Assembly: GCA_020426065.1 (NCBI GenBank)
Contig: JAGQQT010000249.1
Location: 1-6,269, forward strand
Reading direction: 5' to 3'
Source of the DNA: Planctomycetaceae bacterium
Lineage (GTDB): Bacteria; Planctomycetota; Planctomycetia; Planctomycetales; Planctomycetaceae
Length of the DNA stretch: 6,269 nt
In this document: in pieces, positions 1-5,092 of the stretch
How positions within the stretch are numbered: position 1 is the stretch's first letter
Layout of the letters: each line of letters starts with the position of its first letter
Translations under genes and position numbers: made by a program
Notes under the pieces: generated by a model
Seen by the model: only the letters and a program-made list of their open reading frames with translations
The model's database searches: none
Told to the model about the DNA's origin: nothing

Positions 1-23
1 TCCGGGGCCCGTTTTGTTTTTTA
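1..23 (+). terminator. Possible 3' half of a terminator cut by the window edge
   Basis: A GC-rich block (CGGGGCCCG) is followed at once by TTTTGTTTTTT. This is the layout of the descending arm and U-tract of a Rho-independent terminator for a plus-strand gene ending to the left of the window. The ascending arm would lie outside the window, so the stem cannot be confirmed. Frame 1 also reads through to a TAG at 22-24, so a gene tail here is another possibility. Confidence 0.25.
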
Positions 24-42
24 GATCTGGTTCGGATTACAC

Positions 43-56
43 AAACTGATCAGTTT
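43..56. repeat. 14-bp perfect palindrome
   Basis: AAACTGATCAGTTT is its own reverse complement, with no spacer. It lies in non-coding DNA between the left edge and the three-hairpin repeat. Such a site could bind a dimeric regulator or be chance: one perfect 14-bp palindrome is not rare in 6 kb. No function is assigned. Confidence 0.35.
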
Positions 57-111
57 TCAGTCGTGGTGATTGGAGATTAGTCAAGTTAGTTGGGGGGAGT
101 GTCCACTTCAG

Positions 112-280
112 TCCCCTCTCCCCCAAAGTTCACTCACCTACGGAGATTCGTATTTCCTTTTGGGGGAGAGGGTCAGGGTGAGGGGGTAAAATTGACACTC
201 ACCTTTGTTACCCCTCATCCTAACCTTCTCCCCACAACGATGTCCCGTGAGACAGCCAAGTCCATGGTGGGGAGAAGGGA
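112..280. repeat. Three-hairpin intergenic repeat element (REP/MITE-like)
   Basis: Three successive inverted repeats make up the element. Hairpin A pairs 114-127 with 159-172 (14 bp perfect, CCCTCTCCCCCAAA with TTTGGGGGAGAGGG, 31-nt loop). Hairpin B pairs about 176-189 with 208-221 (AGGGTGAGGGGGTAA against TTACCCCTCATCCT, one mismatch and one bulge). Hairpin C pairs 224-235 with 267-278 (12 bp perfect, CCTTCTCCCCAC with GTGGGGAGAAGG, again a 31-nt loop). The outer ends (112-123 and 269-280) are also near-complementary, so the whole block can fold as a clover-leaf. C/G-rich units of this type (CCCTCTCCC...GGGTGAGGG) are familiar as dispersed intergenic repeats in many bacteria, and their translations appear as spurious proteins rich in PHPNPLP and GEG. 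No transposase gene is present. A non-autonomous mobile origin is inferred. Confidence 0.75.
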
Positions 281-313
281 CAGACTGTTCACTTCATATA
301 CTCTTCTTCCTTT

Positions 314-355
314 ATTTCATGCAGTGAAATCAAGAATCACTCCGTTTGAGTGATT
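314..355 (-). terminator. Tandem stem-loops at the end of the obg-linked unit
   Basis: Two perfect stem-loops lie back to back. The first pairs 335-342 with 348-355 (AATCACTC/GAGTGATT, 8 bp, 5-nt loop) and overlaps the stop codon of the exported-protein gene. The second pairs 314-319 with 325-330 (ATTTCA/TGAAAT, 6 bp, 5-nt loop). Read on the minus strand, the first is followed by a moderately T-rich stretch (CTTGATTTC) but no clean U-tract. A transcript end or a 3' protective structure is plausible; an efficient intrinsic terminator is not proven. Confidence 0.4.
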
Positions 356-959
356 ATCGTTTTACATCTATCTGGACGTCATCCAGTTTGAGGTCTCCAC
401 CACCAACGCGGAACACGACAGCTGGCTTCTTGACTCCAAAGGTATCGTCCGTGGCGGTCATGGTGTGTTTGCCATTGGGAGTTTCAATCAGAACCTGAAC
501 GGAATTCCCATCGAGTTTCAGTTGAATTTCCTGCCAGTCAGTCAGAGGTTTGGCAAATTTGACAGTGGCCAGAGTTGCATCCTGAGATTTCTCATCGGCC
601 TTGTCACGATGCTTTTTAATCGTAGCCCCGGTGGGAGTGAGGACGAGGGAATACAGGTGCCCCTTTTTGTCGAGAGTTTTGGGGGCCGGATCAAATCCAA
701 TGTGAAAGAAACTGGCTCCTTCGAATTTCACCCGACAGCTGATCACCGCATCCGTGAGGGGAATCTGCCAGCGGGAAGCAGCGGCATGATTGTCTTTTTC
801 CAGCTGGCGGCAAACCAGAACTCCCTCCTCGGGTTCCCAGTGTCCAAAATTGACTCCCCATTTCTCGGGACGTTGCGGGCCATCGAAACGGGCTTCTTCC
901 GCGCGGGCATTCATCCCCGCTCCCAGAACAAACAGGCTCAACAGGATCAAGCGTTTCAT
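354..959 (-). CDS. Exported beta-sandwich protein, DUF1080 / 3-keto-disaccharide hydrolase-like
   Basis: This 201-residue protein has a clear signal peptide: MKR, a hydrophobic stretch (residues 4-15), and a likely cleavage site after A-R-A at residue 20. It therefore probably acts in the periplasm or outside the cell. The mature part is strand-rich. It has features recalling the concanavalin-like fold of the DUF1080 / 3-keto-disaccharide hydrolase group: a Trp followed by EEGVLVC near residues 41-50, the segment FFHIGFDP (84-91), YSLVLTP (103-109), an amphipathic DWQEIQLKLDG (141-151), and a terminal LKLDDVQIDVK. Such domains are abundant in planctomycetes, often of unknown substrate; I see no firm catalytic residues, so an enzyme activity is not claimed. 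The ATG at 957-959 follows AGGGAG at good spacing. It lies 33 bases after obg on the same strand, so co-transcription is likely. A stem-loop covers its stop codon. Confidence 0.8.
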   Translation of the reverse strand: MKRLILLSLFVLGAGMNARAEEARFDGPQRPEKWGVNFGHWEPEEGVLVCRQLEKDNHAAASRWQIPLTDAVISCRVKFEGASFFHIGFDPAPKTLDKKGHLYSLVLTPTGATIKKHRDKADEKSQDATLATVKFAKPLTDWQEIQLKLDGNSVQVLIETPNGKHTMTATDDTFGVKKPAVVFRVGGGDLKLDDVQIDVKR

Positions 960-992
960 CGTTCTCCCTTTTATGACTGAAGGACAAGTAAT

Positions 993-2003
993 TCAGGCAG
1001 TGGGGTTAGTGGAGTTCAGTTCCGAAAGGACACGGAGAATTTCCCGTTTCAACTCTTCGAGACCTTCACCTGTTGCCGAGGAGATCAGCCGCACGGGTTG
1101 ATCAATCGTTTCCCGGAGCAGTTCCGCTGCGGCCGCTGCATCCGGCAGTTCACATTTTGTGATGCAGATAATCTCTGGTCGCTGCTCCAGATTCAGATCA
1201 TACAACCGAAGTTCTTCACGAATCTGATGATAGTTCTCGACTGGATCCGTCTGATCCATGGGAGCAGGTTCCACCAGGTGCACCAGGACCCGTGTTCGTT
1301 CGACATGCCGCAGGAACTCATGTCCCAGTCCCACGCCCGCATGAGCCCCTTCAATCAGACCGGGGATGTCGGCCACCACGAAATCACGATCCCAGCCAAC
1401 GGTCACCACTCCCAGGTTGGGAGTTTTCGTGGTGAAGGGATAGTCGGCAATTTCCGGTGTCGCCCGGGAAATCCGGCTGAGCAAAGTCGACTTGCCGGCA
1501 TTCGGCTTTCCAATCAAACCGACATCGGCAATCAGCTTCAGTTCCAGCTTGACGGTCCGCTGTTCGCCTGGTTCTCCTTCTTCAAATTCCCGGGGAACAC
1601 GGTTGATCGGGGTGGCAAACCGTTTATTGCCACGCCCCCCCCTTCCTCCGCGGGCAATGATGACGCGGTCTCCTGGCTGGGCAAGATCTTTAAGGACGTG
1701 CCCGTGTTCGGCATCCATCACCAGAGTTCCGGGTGGGACATCGATAATGACATCCTGACCGTTTTTTCCTCGGCATAATGATCCTTCACCGTGTCCGCCT
1801 TTGGCAGCGTTCCAGTGAATGTGTCCGTTCAGGTGGCCGAGACTGTTCAAATGCTCGCTGGCGACCATCACGATATCGCCGCCATCGCCACCATCACCGC
1901 CGTCCGGACCCCCTCGCGGGACGTGTGCTTCCCGCCGAAAACTCATACAGCCTCGACCGCCATCGCCTGCCCGGCAGATCAGCGTAATCTCATCAACAAA
2001 CAT
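993..2003 (-). CDS. obg: Obg/CgtA family ribosome-assembly GTPase
   Basis: Obg is a cytoplasmic GTPase that binds the 50S subunit and takes part in late ribosome assembly and stress control. The protein is 336 residues. The glycine-rich Obg fold fills residues 1-158, opening MFVDEITLICRAGDGGRG with the SFRRE and GGPDGGDGGDGGD signatures. The GTPase domain follows: G1 GKPNAGKS (165-172), switch I YPFTTKTPNLG (188-198), G3 DIPGLIEGA (212-220), and G5 SSATGEG (308-314). The G4 position reads TKCE (282-285) where the family normally has NKxD. The protein stops soon after the G domain, so the C-terminal OCT domain of the Bacillus protein is absent. An in-frame start at 2072 would add 23 residues. 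I reject it because Obg proteins begin at MFVDE, AAAGGGG lies 5 bases before this ATG, and a good -10 element lies inside the extension. The exported-protein gene follows after 33 bases. Confidence 0.97.
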   Translation of the reverse strand: MFVDEITLICRAGDGGRGCMSFRREAHVPRGGPDGGDGGDGGDIVMVASEHLNSLGHLNGHIHWNAAKGGHGEGSLCRGKNGQDVIIDVPPGTLVMDAEHGHVLKDLAQPGDRVIIARGGRGGRGNKRFATPINRVPREFEEGEPGEQRTVKLELKLIADVGLIGKPNAGKSTLLSRISRATPEIADYPFTTKTPNLGVVTVGWDRDFVVADIPGLIEGAHAGVGLGHEFLRHVERTRVLVHLVEPAPMDQTDPVENYHQIREELRLYDLNLEQRPEIICITKCELPDAAAAAELLRETIDQPVRLISSATGEGLEELKREILRVLSELNSTNPTA

Positions 2004-2008
2004 TCGTT

Positions 2009-2015
2009 CCCCTTT
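2009..2015 (-). promoter_or_regulatory. Shine-Dalgarno site fixing the obg start
   Basis: On the minus strand AAAGGGG lies 5 bases before the ATG at 2001-2003. Together with the MFVDE start of the protein it decides the start codon against the longer in-frame option at 2072. Confidence 0.75.
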
Positions 2016-2033
2016 TTGTATTCTCTTTTCCGC

Positions 2034-2064
2034 ATTGTACCACTGCAGCACAGACAAATACCAA
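2034..2064 (-). promoter_or_regulatory. Probable sigma-70 type promoter of obg (extended -10)
   Basis: On the minus strand TGGTACAAT (2042-2034) matches an extended -10 element (TGn plus TACAAT, 5 of 6). A weak -35, TTGGTA, lies at 2064-2059 with a long 19-base spacer, so recognition would lean on the extended -10. Transcription would start near 2027, giving a short leader of about 24 bases that contains the Shine-Dalgarno site. Assigned from sequence alone; planctomycete promoter consensus is poorly known to me. Confidence 0.5.
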
Positions 2065-2139
2065 TCTGCCATCAGGAACAGGGAATTTCGCGTCTGGAAA
2101 CCGATATTGAGCAGGATTTCCCGATCCGATACGATGCCG

Positions 2140-2168
2140 TTGCAACTTCTCTCCCAAGTTCATGTTAT
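2140..2168 (+). promoter_or_regulatory. Candidate promoter for the exported-protein/VTT pair
   Basis: TTGCAA (2140-2145) and TGTTAT (2163-2168) are separated by 17 bases, each matching the sigma-70 consensus at 4 of 6 positions. The leader would be roughly 70 bases. It contains a small stem-loop (CTCTG-AAA-CAGAG, 2214-2226) just ahead of the Shine-Dalgarno site. The matches are modest, so this is tentative. Confidence 0.3.
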
Positions 2169-2243
2169 GGAAATAATGGACGGAGCAGATCAGGCATTCA
2201 GAAGGACGATCCTCTCTGAAACAGAGTTACCGAAGGGATTCTC

Positions 2244-3050
2244 ATGCGAGCCATTTCAGCGTCGATCCTATTTTTCCTTCTGCTGGTGGCCCCAACGTCC
2301 TCGACATGGGCTCAGGATTACCGCATCTATACCCGGGTGTTTCAAATCCATCCCGATGCACAGCCGGAAATTGTCGCACGGACCTTGACGCTCTGGCATG
2401 CAGGCAAAGCCTATGACTGGAGTGATGAAATTGGCGAGCTGGCCGTGTATGACCCGGCAGCCCGTCGCTATACGCTTGTCAGTGGCCGCAACCAGAAAGC
2501 CTGCACAGTTGAATTCAGCGAATTGCGGAATTTCATGAAGGTGGCCCGGGTGAAAGCCCAGGACTATCTGGAAGACATTTCTGAAAGTGATCAGCCCGGC
2601 ACGGCAGCCGTCATCAATTCCACCCGCTTTCAGCTCGATCCGATGTTCGAGATAACCCACGATGGTCCGGATGTGAAATTCGATTCAGAACACATGTCCT
2701 ATCAGATCAAAACTGTCCCCGCTCCGAACGAAGACCTCGCGGAGACTTTTGCGGAATATGCCGACTGGGCCTGCCAGTTGAATTTTCTGCTGCATGGACA
2801 GTCCCTGTTTCCCAATCCGAGAATGGCCGTCAACCAGACTCTGCGTGAGAAAAAGTTGCTGCCAATCCAGGTCGAATTGCAGATTCTGCAGAATCCGAAG
2901 GTGCATCTGCAGGCGGAGCATACCATTCAGTGGAATCTGAGTGTGCAGGACCGGGAAAGGATCCATGACTGGCAAACCATGCTCGAGAGCGGCAAACTTG
3001 AGTTCCTTTCGTTTCAGAATTACCAGATGAAGCAGCTGGAACGTCAATAG
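2244..3050 (+). CDS. Exported protein of unknown function
   Basis: I do not recognise this 268-residue protein as a named family. It has a signal peptide: MRA, a hydrophobic core at residues 8-16, and probable cleavage after T-W-A at residue 23. The mature chain begins QDYRIYTRVF. No later membrane segment is visible. The N-terminal half contains a compact segment, LTLWHAGKAYDW (48-59), then ELAVYDPAARRYTLVS (65-80), which looks like beta-strands. A polar helix-rich part with FSELRNFMKVARVKA follows (91-105). The C-terminal half (160-268) has an alternating charged/hydrophobic pattern with no metal-binding or catalytic motif I can name. It has only two cysteines after the leader (87 and 177). 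The ATG follows GAAGGGA with a 5-base spacer. It is divergent from obg and lies 64 bases before the VTT gene on the same strand, so the two may share a transcript. Confidence 0.85.
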   Translation: MRAISASILFFLLLVAPTSSTWAQDYRIYTRVFQIHPDAQPEIVARTLTLWHAGKAYDWSDEIGELAVYDPAARRYTLVSGRNQKACTVEFSELRNFMKVARVKAQDYLEDISESDQPGTAAVINSTRFQLDPMFEITHDGPDVKFDSEHMSYQIKTVPAPNEDLAETFAEYADWACQLNFLLHGQSLFPNPRMAVNQTLREKKLLPIQVELQILQNPKVHLQAEHTIQWNLSVQDRERIHDWQTMLESGKLEFLSFQNYQMKQLERQ

Positions 3051-3056
3051 TTGGTA

Positions 3057-3076
3057 ATTTCCTCCCTTCAGGAAAT
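3057..3076 (+). other. Short stem-loop between the exported-protein and VTT genes
   Basis: ATTTCCT (3057-3063) pairs perfectly with AGGAAAT (3070-3076) around a 6-base loop, starting 6 bases after the stop codon. No U-tract follows, so it is a poor intrinsic terminator. It could attenuate or stabilise the message between the two genes, or be chance. Confidence 0.3.
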
Positions 3077-3114
3077 GCCAGATTCCAACCTGTCAGCCAT
3101 GCAACTTTGAATTC

Positions 3115-3789
3115 ATGAATCGTATCTGGATTATTGTTGTTGGATTTCTGTTGCTGACATTACTCCCGTTCCTGGCCTGTGGTCCACAACTGGAAGCCCT
3201 GGCCATGCGGTTTGTTACCGAGCGTCCGGATCCTGGCCAACTGGCTGGCGCGCTGATTCTCCTGCTCGGACTGGATATTTTTCTGCCAGTCCCATCGAGC
3301 GGCCTGATTACCTATTGTGGCAGTCAACTGGGGATGAGTCTGACCGCAGTTCTGGCCACCTTCGGCCTGACCATCGGGAATGCCTGCGGGTATGAACTGG
3401 CTCGTCTGTGGGGCACACCACTGGTGGAAAAGTTTGCCAGTGAGAATGATCGCCGGATGCTGGCACGCTCCTTCATGAATGGAGGAATCCCGCTGGTCAT
3501 CATTTCCCGACCTTTACCGGTTCTGTCTGAAGCAGTGGCATTACTGGCAGGTTGTGCCACCATGCCTCGATCCACTTTCTACCCGGCTGCCATTCTTTCG
3601 AACGCAGCCCTGGGTATCATTTACAGCACACTGGGAAGTCAGTACGGAGACGAACCATACTTTCTCTGGATCGTGCTTTCGTCGATGCTGATTCCCCTGG
3701 GAATGACCTGGCTGGCAAGAGTGATGTGCGGCAGCAGTACATCGCCAGTAGAGGTAGAGTGTTCCGTCGAAAATCAGAACAGGGAATGA
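3115..3789 (+). CDS. VTT-domain (DedA/TVP38-like) inner-membrane protein
   Basis: This 224-residue protein has several hydrophobic segments, at about 4-23, 44-58, 72-97, 125-148, 155-175 and 182-204. It ends in a short polar tail, SSTSPVEVECSVENQNRE. The VTT (SNARE-associated/DedA) signature is visible: a re-entrant-loop motif, DIFLPVPSS (54-62); the glycine-rich GNACGYELARLWG (88-100); the segment SRPLPVLSEAVALLAG (131-146) with its conserved Arg, Pro, Glu and Gly; and a following segment containing SNAALGIIYSTLG. Family members sit in the cytoplasmic membrane, and characterised ones have been linked to lipid scrambling or undecaprenyl-phosphate recycling. The substrate here is unknown. The ATG has no obvious Shine-Dalgarno site, and a three-codon frame (ATG CAA CTT TGA, 3099-3110) precedes it, which may hint at translational control. 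It converges with the anti-sigma kinase gene across 26 bases. Confidence 0.85.
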   Translation: MNRIWIIVVGFLLLTLLPFLACGPQLEALAMRFVTERPDPGQLAGALILLLGLDIFLPVPSSGLITYCGSQLGMSLTAVLATFGLTIGNACGYELARLWGTPLVEKFASENDRRMLARSFMNGGIPLVIISRPLPVLSEAVALLAGCATMPRSTFYPAAILSNAALGIIYSTLGSQYGDEPYFLWIVLSSMLIPLGMTWLARVMCGSSTSPVEVECSVENQNRE

Positions 3790-3815
3790 GAGTCAATACG
3801 CCAGTTCAAAGACTT

Positions 3816-4247
3816 TTATTCTGCAACAGATCTGCTTTTTTCGATTGTGAGCGTATTACCGGAATTGGTGTATTCGATCCGATCCATGAACGCCCTCATG
3901 AGCATGATCCCTCGACCACAGGGACGCTCCAGGTTTTCATCGGCGGTCGGGTCGGGCACATCTTCCGGATTAAAGCCTGGCCCTTCATCGGTAATGATGA
4001 CCAGGACTTTCTCGGAAGAAATCCCGCAGCGGATGTGAACTTCCTTGGCGGGATCCATCCGGTTTCCGTGCTTGATGGCATTGATGATCCCCTCTTCGAG
4101 GGCGAGGCGCGTCCCGAAGATATCACGCTCCGAAAAGGCGAACGTCTCCATGAGCCCGATAATCTGCTCCTGGATCTCCTGCCCCCGCGTGGTTTCACTG
4201 GGGATCTTTACCTCAAAATATTCATCGAAATTGTCGGTCAACGGCAT
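3816..4247 (-). CDS. Anti-sigma factor serine kinase (RsbW/SpoIIAB-like, HATPase_c_2)
   Basis: This 143-residue protein is a single GHKL ATP-binding domain. Its N-box is RLALEEGIINAIKHGN (47-62, with the Mg-binding Asn at 56). Its G1 box is DEGPGF (87-92). Its G2 box is CGRGIMLMRAFMD (110-122), with a short ATP lid between them. By family knowledge such proteins bind a sigma factor or other target, and phosphorylate a STAS antagonist that would otherwise release it; here that is an inference. The partner is almost certainly the STAS protein encoded 83 bases upstream on the same strand, in the order seen in spoIIAA-spoIIAB and rsbV-rsbW. No sigma factor gene follows. I take the ATG at 4245-4247; a TTG at 4257-4259 would add four residues. 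Neither has a strong Shine-Dalgarno site, so translation may depend on the upstream gene. Confidence 0.9.
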   Translation of the reverse strand: MPLTDNFDEYFEVKIPSETTRGQEIQEQIIGLMETFAFSERDIFGTRLALEEGIINAIKHGNRMDPAKEVHIRCGISSEKVLVIITDEGPGFNPEDVPDPTADENLERPCGRGIMLMRAFMDRIEYTNSGNTLTIEKSRSVAE

Positions 4248-4330
4248 AGCTCGATGCAACTTACAGATTCAACTTCGGAACATTCGACAATGAACATCGG
4301 TTCGGACGGGTCACACCAAATGAAACAGCA

Positions 4331-4684
4331 TTAGAACCCTTGGAGGGCATCTTCCTGTGTGTCTTTGATGTCAAAGAGTTTGTTCAGCTTGGTGATCGCG
4401 AACACTTCATAGATGTCAGGCCGGATCGAGCACAGACGCAGTTTTCCACCGCTCGCCTTGACCTTTTTATCCATGGTAATCAGTTTGCCGAGTGCGGCAC
4501 TGGAGAGATATTCGACCACGGAGAAATCAAGAATGATCCGCTTGCGTCCGTCTTCTTCGACCAGTGCAAACAGTTGACTTCCGATCTGCTGAATATTGTT
4601 TTCATCCAGGATCTTCTTGTCGACGAAGGATGCGATTGTCACGTCACCAACTTCTTCAACATCAATGCGTCGGCTGGCTGTCAT
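4331..4684 (-). CDS. STAS-domain anti-sigma factor antagonist (RsbV/SpoIIAA-like)
   Basis: This 117-residue cytoplasmic protein is one STAS domain. The core strand-loop-helix LDFSVVEYLSSAALGKLI (52-69) matches the phosphorylation loop of SpoIIAA. Aligning on the LG pair places Ser62 at the position of the phosphorylated serine of SpoIIAA. Ala63-Ala64 replace the usual Ser-Gly that follows. The later GGKLRLCSIRPDIYEVFAI segment (79-97) and a terminal LFDI motif are also typical. In the model for the family, the unphosphorylated form binds the kinase encoded next and frees its target. The ATG at 4682-4684 has a strong Shine-Dalgarno site (AGAGGAAG, about 6 bases upstream). It is the first gene of a two-gene unit and is preceded by 396 bases of non-coding DNA. 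Confidence 0.93.
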   Translation of the reverse strand: MTASRRIDVEEVGDVTIASFVDKKILDENNIQQIGSQLFALVEEDGRKRIILDFSVVEYLSSAALGKLITMDKKVKASGGKLRLCSIRPDIYEVFAITKLNKLFDIKDTQEDALQGF

Positions 4685-4869
4685 TGTTTACTTCCTCTAA
4701 TCAGTTGGGAAACAGGCCCATATTCCTCACTCATTCGAACCGTAAACTCTGGCTGCTGTCCTGAAGCAGTCTGATGACCAGTGAATTCGATTCCAACGAG
4801 AATTGCACAGATCACCACTTTGCCACGAATCTGGACAAAATGCAAATCAGGATGGCACGCAGAATAAAT

Positions 4870-4898
4870 ATCTCGGTTTGGCCCGAATGGCCCGAGAT
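4870..4898 (-). other. Stem-loop in the possible STAS leader
   Basis: ATCTCGG (4870-4876) pairs with CCGAGAT (4892-4898), 7 bp perfect, around a 15-base loop that itself contains a repeated GGCCCGAATGGCCCGA pattern. If transcription starts near 4945, this would lie in the 5' leader of the STAS/kinase message. It could equally be an operator-like site; function unknown. Confidence 0.35.
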
Positions 4899-4951
4899 TA
4901 ATGATGTCCCCACGGAGGGTCAGAAGACCGGATCACCATATCGGGACCCGA

Positions 4952-4960
4952 ATTGTAGCA
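4952..4960 (-). promoter_or_regulatory. Candidate extended -10 for the STAS/kinase unit
   Basis: Minus-strand TGCTACAAT has the same TGnTACAAT form as the probable obg promoter in this window. There is no good -35 at normal spacing (GTGCTT at 17). It would give a leader of about 260 bases. Tentative. Confidence 0.25.
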
Positions 4961-5005
4961 TCCCATAAATCAGAAAGCACGTGAATCAGGCACGATCGGC
5001 AAGAC

Positions 5006-5092
5006 TCGACCGAATTTGAAGTGAACTGACCGGCTGCTTTCCTGCCCAGTTTCACATTTCGTTACAGTTGGAATGGCGTCTTATTCGGTCGA
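5006..5092 (-). other. 10-bp inverted repeat around the end of the App1-domain gene
   Basis: TCGACCGAAT (5006-5015) is the exact reverse complement of ATTCGGTCGA (5083-5092), which overlaps the last codons and stop of the gene. The 67-base interval contains a second imperfect inverted repeat (5021-5028 with 5047-5055), so a branched 3' structure could form. No U-tract follows, so this is not a clear intrinsic terminator. Confidence 0.3.

Larger units (their letters stand above)
4685..5080. other. Non-coding stretch upstream of the partner-switching pair
   Basis: There is no supported gene in these 396 bases. It lies between the end of the App1-domain gene and the start of the STAS gene, both on the minus strand. 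It holds a 7-bp stem-loop (4870-4898), a TGCTACAAT promoter-like element (4960-4952, minus strand), an imperfect inverted repeat GTGAACTG/CAGTTTCAC (5021-5028 with 5047-5055), and half of a 10-bp inverted repeat (5006-5015 with 5083-5092). Close to the STAS start I see no convincing -35/-10 pair. Confidence 0.6.

Noticed and set aside
90..353. Plus-strand open frame of 87 codons
   Set aside because: It is a translation of the three-hairpin repeat, giving the GEGQGEG and PHPNLLP strings typical of spurious repeat-derived proteins, and has no ribosome site.
465..980. Plus-strand frame of 171 codons
   Set aside because: It lies antisense to the exported protein gene, which has a signal peptide, a Shine-Dalgarno site and a sensible composition.
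1098..1778. Plus-strand frame of 226 codons
   Set aside because: It is the antisense shadow of obg, whose identity is certain.
993..2072. Longer form of obg with 23 extra N-terminal residues
   Set aside because: The extension is unlike Obg, contains the probable promoter, and the Shine-Dalgarno site serves the ATG at 2003.
1819..2388. Plus-strand frame of 189 codons across the obg promoter region
   Set aside because: It overlaps obg antisense and the start of the exported protein gene, and its composition (PPSPPSPPSG) reflects the reverse of Obg glycine codons.
3816..4259. TTG start for the anti-sigma kinase
   Set aside because: It adds only four residues, has no Shine-Dalgarno site, and an ATG at 4247 is available; it cannot be excluded fully.
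3552..4334. Plus-strand frame of 260 codons
   Set aside because: It overlaps the end of the VTT gene in another frame and is antisense to the kinase gene, which has clear GHKL motifs.
4774..4968. Plus-strand frame of 64 codons in the 4685-5080 gap
   Set aside because: There is no ribosome site, no recognisable motif, and the composition is random-looking.
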